From: Parahaliea mediterranea
Lineage (GTDB): Bacteria > Pseudomonadota > Gammaproteobacteria > Pseudomonadales > Halieaceae
Direction: 5' to 3'
Assembly: GCF_017255185.1 (NCBI RefSeq)
Contig: NZ_JAFKCZ010000016.1
Coordinates: forward strand, 45,866 to 109,865
DNA length: 64,000 bases
Shown: positions 29,683 through 36,654 of the stretch, one piece after another
Layout: the number at the start of each line of letters is the position of its first letter
Numbering within the stretch: the stretch's first letter is position 1
Position numbers and translations under genes: made by a program
The notes under the pieces: generated by a model
What the model saw: only the letters and a program-made list of their open reading frames with translations
What the model was told of the DNA's origin: nothing
The model's database searches: none

Positions 29683-30753
29683 ATGACAGAACGACGCTGG
29701 CCCGCGGAATGGGAAGCCCAGGACGCGGTGCAATTGACCTGGCCCCATGCCGACATGGAGTGGGGCGGCAACCTGCCCGCGGTGGTCGATTTGTACGAAC
29801 AGCTGGTCGCGCGCCTGGTGACCGCCGGGGCGGTGGTAATCGCGGCGCCGCCGGCGAGTGTGGACGGGTTGCGACGGCGCTTTGCCGACCTGCGGCTGCC
29901 CACGGCGCGCATCCGCTGCTACCCGGCGGCCAGCAATGATGTCTGGGCGCGGGATCACGGGCCGATCACGGTGCTGGGCCAGGACGGTCCCCGCCTGCTG
30001 GATTTTTGCTTCAACGGCTGGGGCGGCAAGTACCCGGCGGAGCACGACAACGCGATTACCGCCCGGCTGCACCAGCTGGGCGCCTATCCGGGCGCTGAGC
30101 TGGAATCTGTCTCGCTGGTGCTGGAGGGCGGCGCCATCGAGAGCGATGGTCGCGGCACGCTGTTGACCACCGAGCGCTGCCTGCTCAACCGCAACCGCAA
30201 TCCGCGGTTGGACCGGTCCGCCGTCGAGGCGGCGCTGGGCGCCGCGCTGGGGCTGCGCCATGTCAACTGGCTGCGGCACGGCGCGCTGGAAGGGGACGAC
30301 ACCGACAGCCATGTCGATACCCTGGCGCGGCTGTGCCCCGACAACATCATCCTGTACCAGGACTGCGACGACAGCGCGGATAGCCATTACGCGGAGTTGT
30401 CGGCGATGGCGGAGGAGCTGCGCGGTTTGCGCGATGCCGACGGGCGCCCCTACCGCCTGCTGCCACTGCCCTGGCCAATGGCCCAGCACGACCCCGACGA
30501 CGGCCACCGCTTGCCGGCCACCTACGCCAACTTCCTGGTGTTCAACGACCTGGTGCTGGTGCCCACCTACGACGATCCGCGGGATGCCGAGGCGCTGAAA
30601 CAGGTGAGCCGCGCCTTCCCCGGCCGGCGCATTCAGGGGCTGGATTGCCGGCCGCTGATTCGCCAGCACGGTAGCCTGCACTGTATTACCATGCAATTGC
30701 CCAGGGGGGTACTGGCCGCGGGCCAGCCCTCGGGCGGGAGTGAACAACCATGA
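29683..30753 (+). CDS. aguA: Agmatine deiminase
   Basis: 356 residues of the peptidylarginine-deiminase-like guanidino hydrolases. The start MTERRWPAEWEAQDAVQLTWPH fits the family. Catalytic segments are ASNDVWARDHGPITV (Asp), EGGAIESDG, the His in GDDTDSHVDTLAR and the nucleophilic Cys near the C-terminus in HGSLHCITMQLPRG. It converts agmatine to N-carbamoylputrescine and ammonia. aguB overlaps it by four bases, giving the full agmatine to putrescine route. ATG 29683 is preferred over the TTG just before it. Confidence 0.95.
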   Translation: MTERRWPAEWEAQDAVQLTWPHADMEWGGNLPAVVDLYEQLVARLVTAGAVVIAAPPASVDGLRRRFADLRLPTARIRCYPAASNDVWARDHGPITVLGQDGPRLLDFCFNGWGGKYPAEHDNAITARLHQLGAYPGAELESVSLVLEGGAIESDGRGTLLTTERCLLNRNRNPRLDRSAVEAALGAALGLRHVNWLRHGALEGDDTDSHVDTLARLCPDNIILYQDCDDSADSHYAELSAMAEELRGLRDADGRPYRLLPLPWPMAQHDPDDGHRLPATYANFLVFNDLVLVPTYDDPRDAEALKQVSRAFPGRRIQGLDCRPLIRQHGSLHCITMQLPRGVLAAGQPSGGSEQP

Positions 30754-31631
30754 GCAAGCTGAGTGTCGGCATCGTGCAGCAGGCCTGCGGGGATGACCCC
30801 GCGGCCAACCTGCAGCGCAGCATTGACGGCATCCGCGCCACCGCGGCGCGGGGCGCCCGCCTGGTGGTGTTGCAGGAACTGCACCGCAGCCGCTATTTCT
30901 GCCAGCAGGAGGACACCGCGGTGTTCGACCTGGCCGAGTCCATTCCCGGGCCGTCCACCGAGGCCCTCGGCGCGGTGGCCCGGGAGCTCGGCGTGGTGCT
31001 GGTGACCTCGCTGTTCGAGCGCCGGGCGGCGGGCCTGTACCACAATACCGCGGTGGTCCTGGAAACCGACGGCAGTATCGCCGGCATCTATCGCAAGATG
31101 CACATTCCGGACGACCCGGGCTATTACGAGAAATTCTACTTCGCCCCCGGCGACCTCGGCTTCGAGCCGATCCAGACCTCGGTGGGGCGTCTCGGCGTGC
31201 TGGTGTGCTGGGACCAGTGGTTTCCCGAGGGCGCCCGCCTGATGGCGATGGCCGGGGCGGAGCTGTTGATCTACCCCACGGCCATTGGCTGGGACCCCAA
31301 TGACGACAGCGCCGAGCAGGCGCGCCAGCGGGACGCCTGGATCACCATCCAGCGCTCCCACGCGGTGGCCAACGGCCTGCCGGTGATCAGCGTCAACCGC
31401 ATCGGCCACGAACCGGACCCGGCGGGCGGTGCCGGGGCGCAATTCTGGGGTTCCAGCTTTGTCGCCGGGCCCCAGGGCGAGATTCTGTGGCAGGCCGATG
31501 ATCACTCGGAGACTTTCCAGGCCGTCGAGGTCGATCTCGCCCGGGGCGAATCGGTGCGCCGGATATGGCCCTACCTGCGAGATCGCCGCATCGACCACTA
31601 CGGCGACCTGACACGCCTTTACCGCCGCTGA
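30750..31631 (+). CDS. aguB: N-carbamoylputrescine amidase
   Basis: 293 residues of the nitrilase superfamily with the Glu-Lys-Cys triad in LQELHRSRYFC, YRKMHIPDDPGYYEKFYF and LVCWDQWFPEGARLMAM. The segment around PDDPGYYEKFYFAPGD is characteristic of N-carbamoylputrescine amidase. It hydrolyses N-carbamoylputrescine to putrescine, CO2 and ammonia in the cytoplasm. It is translationally coupled to aguA (ATGA overlap) and convergent with the yqaA-like gene, whose 3' end is 7 bases away. Confidence 0.95.
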   Translation: MSKLSVGIVQQACGDDPAANLQRSIDGIRATAARGARLVVLQELHRSRYFCQQEDTAVFDLAESIPGPSTEALGAVARELGVVLVTSLFERRAAGLYHNTAVVLETDGSIAGIYRKMHIPDDPGYYEKFYFAPGDLGFEPIQTSVGRLGVLVCWDQWFPEGARLMAMAGAELLIYPTAIGWDPNDDSAEQARQRDAWITIQRSHAVANGLPVISVNRIGHEPDPAGGAGAQFWGSSFVAGPQGEILWQADDHSETFQAVEVDLARGESVRRIWPYLRDRRIDHYGDLTRLYRR

Positions 31632-31638
31632 AGGGCCG

Positions 31639-32061
31639 CTACACCAGCTCCAGCAGGGCCAGCAGGATGGCGTAGCGGGCGCCCTTGCCCGCGCAGGTCA
31701 GGGCCAGGAAGACGCTGAAACGGACCCGCATCATGCCGGCGATGAAGGTCAGGGCGTCGCCGCCCACCGGCAGCCAGGCGAACAGCAGGGACCACACCCC
31801 GTAGCGCTGGAACCAGCGTTGGGAGGCCCCGAGCTTATCCCGGCGAAAGGGAAACCAGCGGCGGTCCTGGAAGTGCAGCAGGTAGCGTCCCAGCACCCAG
31901 TTGACCGCGGAGCCGAGGGTGTTGCCGGCGGTGGCCCAGGCCCACAGCGCCAGGGGGTCGTGGCCGGCCCGCAGCAGGGCGGCGAACACCACTTCCGACC
32001 AGGCCGGCACCAGGGTGGCGGCCAGGAAGGCGCTGGCGAACAGCCCCAGGTAGGTCGCCAT
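31639..32061 (-). CDS. YqaA-like small membrane protein (SNARE-associated/DedA-like)
   Basis: 140 residues with four hydrophobic segments and the DedA-like pattern LVPAWSEVVFAALLRAG, GNTLGSAVNWVLGRYL and FAWLPVGGDALTFIAGMMRV. YqaA-type proteins are inner-membrane and may act in lipid transport or membrane potential homeostasis; this is family inference. Its ATG overlaps the stop of the preceding leftward gene by one base pair step (ATGA), making it the last gene of a lipid-kinase operon. Confidence 0.85.
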   Translation of the reverse strand: MATYLGLFASAFLAATLVPAWSEVVFAALLRAGHDPLALWAWATAGNTLGSAVNWVLGRYLLHFQDRRWFPFRRDKLGASQRWFQRYGVWSLLFAWLPVGGDALTFIAGMMRVRFSVFLALTCAGKGARYAILLALLELV

Positions 32062-32528
32062 CAATCCTCGCTGTTGTCAGGTGCCTCGACCAGCGCGCCG
32101 AGGGTCTCGCGGGCGTCGCCGGACTGGTTGCGCAGGCGTTCGAGGATATCCCGCTCGGCGGAGGTGAACGATTGCTTCCCCAGGTGTCGGTCAATCAGCT
32201 CCGCGAGACGCTGTTCCGCCTCCAGGCGCGGGCGCAGCAGCGCGCGCGGGCTGCCCCCGTCCACCAGCCAGCCGCTCACCCGGTCGACAAATTCCTCCAG
32301 GGTCTCGCGGTCGCGGTCCGGCAGTACCGGCAATTCCCCGGCGCGGCGCACCGCCGCCGCCAGCTCCTCGAGCAGGTCGCGCTTGGCGGTGGCGAGGGCG
32401 GCCAGGGGCCGCTCCAGCGCCGGGTTGTCGATGCTGGTGGCGAGTTCATCCAGGTGATCCACGCAGGACCAGCCGCTCTCCAGCACTTCCTGGCGCGCTA
32501 CGGAACGGTCGTCGCGCAGTATGCTCAT
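32061..32528 (-). CDS. Helical protein, possibly DUF2383/ferritin-like
   Basis: 155 residues, mostly amphipathic helices: VDHLDELATSIDNPALERPL, LATAKRDLLEELAAAVRRAG and LLRPRLEAEQRLAELIDRHL. The pattern of paired helices with a His/Asp/Glu set resembles the four-helix DUF2383 proteins, but metal-ligand motifs are not clear. It overlaps the upstream lipid kinase by four bases and the downstream yqaA-like gene by one, so it is in that operon. No function is claimed. Confidence 0.7.
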   Translation of the reverse strand: MSILRDDRSVARQEVLESGWSCVDHLDELATSIDNPALERPLAALATAKRDLLEELAAAVRRAGELPVLPDRDRETLEEFVDRVSGWLVDGGSPRALLRPRLEAEQRLAELIDRHLGKQSFTSAERDILERLRNQSGDARETLGALVEAPDNSED

Positions 32529-33415
32529 ATCTCGGTCTCCCGTGGGGCGATCACTTCCAGCGCCTCAGGCAGCACTTCCATCTCCGCCGGTGTGTGGGTG
32601 GCGGGCTCGCCGTCGGTGTACATTTCCAGGCTCGGCGAGGTGCGAATGCTGAAGCGCCGGCCGGACACGGTGAAGGTGTTGGCCGACTGACGGTGCCTGC
32701 CGTTGCGCCACAGGGGCGCCAGCAACAGCAACTGCCAGAAGCCCTGCGGCTCGATACTGTATAGGTGCAGCAGGCCTTCGTCGATCGCGGCTTCTTCGTG
32801 AATGACATTGCCGCCGCCGTAAAAACGGCCGTTGCCGACCGCGAGCTGGATCGAACGCAGGCGGAAATGCCGGCCGTCGACATCCAGCGATACGCGAAAG
32901 GACTTGCTGCGCGAGAGCGATTCGAGCAGGGCCTTGAGGTAGCTCAATACGCCGAGGTCGCGCTTGACCTCGGCGGTGAGCGAGCGACTGACCTGTACCC
33001 CCAGGCCCACGCTGGCCGCGTTGAGGAACAGCTTGCCGTTGACCCGCCCCAGATCGACCAGGCGGCTGTGCCCCCCGGCGATCACCTCGAAGGCCGGCTC
33101 CAGTTCAAGTGGAATACCCAGTGATCGGGCGAAGTCGTTGCCGGTGCCCAGGGGCAGCACCGCCAGGGGCAGCTGGCAGCGGTGGAGGACGTCGACGGTG
33201 CTGTGCAGGGTGCCGTCGCCGCCCGCCAGGATCACCATGTCGGTGGTGGTCTGCTGGGCCTCAATGGCGTGGATGCTCTGCGCGGGGTTGTCGGATTCGA
33301 CGCAGTTCACCGTCAGCCCGGCCGCTTCCAGCCGGGCAATGCCCTTCTCCATGTCGGCGCTGTCCGCGGACCGGCTGTTGGGGTTGACGATCAACAGTGC
33401 GCGCTTGTGGCTCAA
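32525..33415 (-). CDS. YegS/BmrU family lipid kinase
   Basis: 296 residues of the diacylglycerol kinase catalytic superfamily. ALLIVNPNSRSADSA near the N-terminus and the nucleotide-binding VILAGGDGTLHSTVDVL with PLAVLPLGTGNDFARSLGIP are hallmarks. RLVDLGRVNGKLFLNAASVGLG and YTDGEPATHTPAEMEVLP complete the fold. It phosphorylates a lipid hydroxyl at the cytoplasmic membrane face; the substrate may be a diacylglycerol or phosphatidylglycerol. It is first in a three-gene leftward operon with tight overlaps. Confidence 0.92.
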   Translation of the reverse strand: MSHKRALLIVNPNSRSADSADMEKGIARLEAAGLTVNCVESDNPAQSIHAIEAQQTTTDMVILAGGDGTLHSTVDVLHRCQLPLAVLPLGTGNDFARSLGIPLELEPAFEVIAGGHSRLVDLGRVNGKLFLNAASVGLGVQVSRSLTAEVKRDLGVLSYLKALLESLSRSKSFRVSLDVDGRHFRLRSIQLAVGNGRFYGGGNVIHEEAAIDEGLLHLYSIEPQGFWQLLLLAPLWRNGRHRQSANTFTVSGRRFSIRTSPSLEMYTDGEPATHTPAEMEVLPEALEVIAPRETEI

Positions 33416-33560
33416 TGGGTGCTGCCTCTGTTGCGCAGTGGCGGGTGGGCTTGTTTGTTGCTCGTCGCGGCTGTGGCCGCGAGCCAGCTGTGGAAACTAT
33501 CGGCCCTATCGCCGTGCCAAGTCAAATCTCCGTGCGCCCCGTCGTGCCCGGGCGCCGGTC

Positions 33561-34064
33561 TCAACCGGGTTCCGGGTACTGCCGCAGAATAAGCGTGTCG
33601 CCGCGCTGGGTAAACTCGATGTGCTTGAGGAAGGACATGCCCAGCAGCACCTCTTCCATCGCCAGCCCGGGGGTTATGGTGGCGGGCACGTTGTCGAGGG
33701 CGATGTCGCCCACGCTCACCCGGTCCAGGCGGGTGGCGTAGGCGGTGGCCAGGCCGTTGGCGGTGCGGGTGGTCAATTGACGCCCGGGCTCCAGGTCGAG
33801 GGCGCGGGCCAGGTCCTGCGGGACCGCAATGCCGGTGGCGCCGGTATCGAGCATGAACACCACCGGGTGGCCGTTGATGGCGCCGGCGGTCAGGTAGTGT
33901 CCGCTGCGGCTGCGCTTGAGCACCACCTCGCGCGCGCCATCGTCCAGATAGTGGGTATCGACGCGCTGGTTGGGGTTGTATTGCCGCTCGAGGCGGCCCG
34001 ATATCCAGGCGCCCACCAGCGCCATGAATACGACCCAGGCCAGGGCCTGCATTACCAGGCCCAT
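33561..34064 (-). CDS. Membrane-anchored retropepsin-like aspartic protease (TIGR02281 type)
   Basis: About 167 residues from ATG 34064. One N-terminal membrane helix (MQALAWVVFMALVGAW) places the rest in the periplasm. The aspartyl catalytic motif is VVFMLDTGATGIAVP (Asp73), followed by LTTRTANGLATAY and VLLGMSFLKHIEF, the second conserved hairpin of single-domain retropepsins. It should work as a dimer. The start is uncertain: no ribosome site precedes this ATG and the frame stays open upstream to overlap the YbjN-like gene. Confidence 0.82.
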   Translation of the reverse strand: MGLVMQALAWVVFMALVGAWISGRLERQYNPNQRVDTHYLDDGAREVVLKRSRSGHYLTAGAINGHPVVFMLDTGATGIAVPQDLARALDLEPGRQLTTRTANGLATAYATRLDRVSVGDIALDNVPATITPGLAMEEVLLGMSFLKHIEFTQRGDTLILRQYPEPG

Positions 34065-34120
34065 GCGTTTGTGCTGGTGTGACTCGCTATCCAAGGGCTT
34101 GGGGGAGGGCGCCTGCGCGC

Positions 34121-34591
34121 TCAGTGCAGGGCCGTTGTCGGCCCGGCCCGGCCCGGGTCGCCCTCGGGGAACAGGTAATCCAGCCGCAGGCATTCTTCCG
34201 CCAGCTGCCGGGTGCCCTCCATGGTCATCACCACGAAGGCGGTAAACTGGTCCCGGGTGAGGCCCGCGCTGGTGGGCAGGAAGCCGGCGATAACCAGTTG
34301 CGGGGTGGCGTCGTCCACCACGTCCAGGAATATCTTGAGGGTGGGGAAGTCCATGTTCAGCCGGGTGAGGTCGGCGGACAGGGGCAGCAGGGCCATGGGG
34401 CGCACTTCCAGGCCGGTGGAGAACACCAGGCCGTAGTGCTCCAGCATGATGCGGCTGTCCACCACCCCGTCAAGGGCCTGCAGGGCGCGCACGTGCAGGC
34501 CCTCGCACTGGCCGCAGAGCTCGAAGTCGACGCGGGTTTCCTTCAGCCAGCGTTCGAGCAGGGGGCGATCGGGTTTTTCGATGGAGGGCAT
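34121..34591 (-). CDS. YbjN domain-containing protein
   Basis: 156 residues with the YbjN/secretion-chaperone-like alpha-beta fold. The strand pattern RLNMDFPTLKIFLDVVDD, PQLVIAGFLPTSAGLTRDQF, then TAFVVMTMEGTRQLAEECL suggests the family. YbjN proteins have been linked to motility and stress regulation in enterobacteria, but the biochemical role is unknown. The gene lies 56 bases upstream of the aspartic protease on the same strand and may be co-transcribed. Confidence 0.7.
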   Translation of the reverse strand: MPSIEKPDRPLLERWLKETRVDFELCGQCEGLHVRALQALDGVVDSRIMLEHYGLVFSTGLEVRPMALLPLSADLTRLNMDFPTLKIFLDVVDDATPQLVIAGFLPTSAGLTRDQFTAFVVMTMEGTRQLAEECLRLDYLFPEGDPGRAGPTTALH

Positions 34592-34665
34592 AGCGTAATG
34601 GGGTCGGTGAATCGTGCTGCGATTCTACGACAGCGCCCCTCCCGCTGTCACACCGGATCGGCAAA

Positions 34666-34688
34666 CCCGGGGCTTTTCGCGCCCCGGG
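34666..34688. terminator. GC-rich hairpin, probable terminator of the PDZ gene
   Basis: CCCGGGGC (34666-34673) and GCCCCGGG (34681-34688) enclose a seven-base loop. It lies 14 bases after the stop of the leftward gene at 34703. On the minus strand it is followed by only TTTG, so termination may be weak. Confidence 0.55.
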
Positions 34689-34702
34689 GCATCCGGGATC
34701 GT

Positions 34703-35425
34703 TCAGCGGGAAATGGTATAACCCAGCTGTTCCAGCACGAAGCGGTCTTCGTCCATGTTCCAGCCGCCGGTGATCTGGTTGTCGTCGTTGAACTCAAAGC
34801 GCGTCACGGTCCGGTTGACGTAGGTGATGCCGGTGTCATCCTCGGTTTCAGTGAACTCGTCGACCACGTAGACCACCCGGCCATCGCCGATGACCTCGAC
34901 GATCCTGCCCTCGTCGACCGGCCACTCGTCGGCATCGCCGAAGGCAATGTTCTCCAGCACGTCGGCCTTGCTGCTCTTGCGGTCGATGACGCCGCGGCGC
35001 ACCTCGATGGGTATTTCCTTGCCGTCGCGCTTGATCACCGCGGGCACCGGTTCGCCGGGTTTGCCGCGGAAGTTCAAGCGCTCCCGGTTGTCGTCGGTGG
35101 CCGGCACACCCGCCACGGAAACGAACACGTCTCCCGCGCGCAGCACCTCCGAGGCCGGGGTGCCCGGTATGACTCCGGCAACCACCACCTGTTCATCGTT
35201 TTGGGGGTCCAGGTAGAAGCCGAGGCCAACATAGCGGTCGGGGCTCCAGGAACCGTCGCTGGCCATGTGTTTCTCGACATAGGCGGCGAACGGGGCCTTG
35301 CCGGCGTGGGCGGCCTCGACCCAGCCGCGGGCGATCGCCTCGCGATCACTCGCGTCACCGGCCCGGGCGAGCCCGGCGGCGGCAACCAGGACTACGGGTA
35401 ACAACCACTGATAGCGCTTATTCAT
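34703..35425 (-). CDS. Secreted PDZ-domain protein
   Basis: 240 residues with a signal peptide (MNKRYQWLLPVVLVAAAGLARAG). A PDZ-like module at about 65-145 contains GLGFYLDPQNDEQVVVAGV, IPGTPASEVLRAGDVFVSVAG and KPGEPVPAVIKRDGKEIPIEV. The rest has alternating strands ending in FEFNDDNQITGGWNMDED, which could be an NTF2-like fold split around the PDZ domain. No protease domain is present, so it is a binding or scaffold protein of the periplasm or surface. It appears to be a single-gene unit. Confidence 0.75.
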   Translation of the reverse strand: MNKRYQWLLPVVLVAAAGLARAGDASDREAIARGWVEAAHAGKAPFAAYVEKHMASDGSWSPDRYVGLGFYLDPQNDEQVVVAGVIPGTPASEVLRAGDVFVSVAGVPATDDNRERLNFRGKPGEPVPAVIKRDGKEIPIEVRRGVIDRKSSKADVLENIAFGDADEWPVDEGRIVEVIGDGRVVYVVDEFTETEDDTGITYVNRTVTRFEFNDDNQITGGWNMDEDRFVLEQLGYTISR

Positions 35426-35560
35426 GCTCTGCTCCTTGTGAACAGATACCAGATACAGCCGCGGAGGGAATGCCCCGTGGCGGGGCGTCTATGGAGTGTA
35501 GACCGGCTTTAAGTGAGCGCAAGCTAGTGGATCGCGCGCATGCTATCCAAGGGTTCGACC

Positions 35561-35935
35561 CTATTTAATGCCGGACTCGAGAATAAAGGCCTCGAGCTCC
35601 TTGTCGATGCCCATGACATGGCGCAGGAACCACTCGGTGAGGAAGGTGGACGCGGCGGGCAGGAAATCGGGGGCGTCGGGGCCGTGGCTGTGGAACAGGC
35701 TGTCCACCTCCCGCTGGAAGCGGCGGTGGGCGCGGATATGCTCCTCCAGCCCGGGATAGCCGAGCGCGCGCATGTACTCCTCCTCCAGGGCGAAATGGGT
35801 GTTGACATAGTCCTGCAGGCGCTGCAGTACCTCGCGGCCGGCCCCGGGCCGCGCCATCATGTCGAGTGTTTCGAACAGGGCCCGGTGCTGGGTGTCCTGC
35901 CAGAGGATATCGCTGGTCTTGGGGATCGTGGACAA
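35561..35935 (-). CDS. Bacteriohemerythrin
   Basis: 124 residues with the full di-iron ligand set of hemerythrin: His17, His47, Glu51, His66, His70, His106 and Asp111, in DTQHRALFE, THFALEEEYM, EEHIRAHRRF and RHVMGIDKELE. It binds O2 reversibly in the cytoplasm and may store oxygen or sense it. A TTG start is supported by GGAGG six bases upstream; no ATG fits. An FNR/ANR-type box lies about 80 bases upstream, which agrees with control by low oxygen. Confidence 0.9.
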   Translation of the reverse strand: MSTIPKTSDILWQDTQHRALFETLDMMARPGAGREVLQRLQDYVNTHFALEEEYMRALGYPGLEEHIRAHRRFQREVDSLFHSHGPDAPDFLPAASTFLTEWFLRHVMGIDKELEAFILESGIK

Positions 35936-36008
35936 AGCCGTCCTCCGCGACCGGGTCGCGTTGCAGTGGGGACAGTCCCCAGCCTGTCAGCAACAGGCCG
36001 GGGATGCA

Positions 36009-36022
36009 TTGACCTCGATCAA
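36009..36022. promoter_or_regulatory. FNR/ANR-like box upstream of bacteriohemerythrin
   Basis: TTGACCTCGATCAA fits the FNR/ANR/DNR consensus TTGA(C/T)-N4-(A/G)TCAA exactly. It sits 74 bases upstream of the hemerythrin start codon and just after the hsp20 stop. Regulation by an oxygen-sensing FNR-family protein is inferred. Confidence 0.65.
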
Positions 36023-36027
36023 GGTGC

Positions 36028-36453
36028 CTACTTGACTTCGATATGTCGTTGCTGCGGCGCCTTTTCCTCCGCCTTGGGCGCCTCCAGGGTCAGTACGCCG
36101 TCCTTGAAGCTGGCCTTGATGTCCTCCTGGTGAACATCGCCGCCGAGGTTGAAGCTGCGCAGGAAGCGCCCGTAGCGCCGCTCCTGGCGAATGACCCGGC
36201 CCTCTTTTTCCTCCTTGTCTTCCTGGTTCAGCTCCGCCTCGATGGTGAGCAGGCCATTGTTGACGCTCACCTTGATGTCCTTCTTGTCGACCCCCGGCAA
36301 TTCCGCGGTGATCTCGTAGTGCTTGCCTTTCTCGCGGATGTCGACCCGGGGCGAGAAAAAGCTGCCGACGTTCTGCTCGCGGTTGGCGGGCGCCCAGAAA
36401 TCGTTGAAGAAACGGTCGATGTCGAACAGGCTATCGCGTGGTATCAGAGACAT
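36028..36453 (-). CDS. Hsp20/alpha-crystallin small heat shock protein
   Basis: 141 residues. The N-terminus SLIPRDSLFDIDRFFNDFWAP is followed by an alpha-crystallin domain (about 35-125) with VDIREKGKHYEITAELPGVDKK, LLTIEAELNQE and the A-x-F-x-x-G-V-L motif IKASFKDGVLTLEAPK. It holds unfolding proteins in the cytoplasm without ATP. GGAGG precedes the ATG. On the minus strand TTGAAT (36519-36524), then 13 bases, then CATTAT could be a sigma-32-type promoter. An FNR-like palindrome lies just upstream. Confidence 0.93.
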   Translation of the reverse strand: MSLIPRDSLFDIDRFFNDFWAPANREQNVGSFFSPRVDIREKGKHYEITAELPGVDKKDIKVSVNNGLLTIEAELNQEDKEEKEGRVIRQERRYGRFLRSFNLGGDVHQEDIKASFKDGVLTLEAPKAEEKAPQQRHIEVK

Positions 36454-36542
36454 GTCGCACCTCCAGGGTTGGGTTGATGACCTCTGCCTACCACTATAAA
36501 TAATGTCTTTGGTGCCGGATTCAATCCCTCCCGCAACGCTGT

Positions 36543-36556
36543 TTGACCTGGGTCAA
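36543..36556. promoter_or_regulatory. FNR/ANR-like palindrome between hsp20 and prpE
   Basis: TTGACCTGGGTCAA is a perfect dyad with arms TTGACC and GGTCAA. It is close to the box at 36009 and to FNR-family consensus. It lies about 99 bases before prpE and 90 bases before hsp20, which diverge, so it could serve either. Confidence 0.55.
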
Positions 36557-36654
36557 GCCCGGGCTGCCGAAAGTGTCGACCTTGGTCGGATGGCAACACC
36601 CGTCGCCCGGGGTTACAGTGTCCGGATCGCGTAAAAACGCCGGAGGTTAACAGC

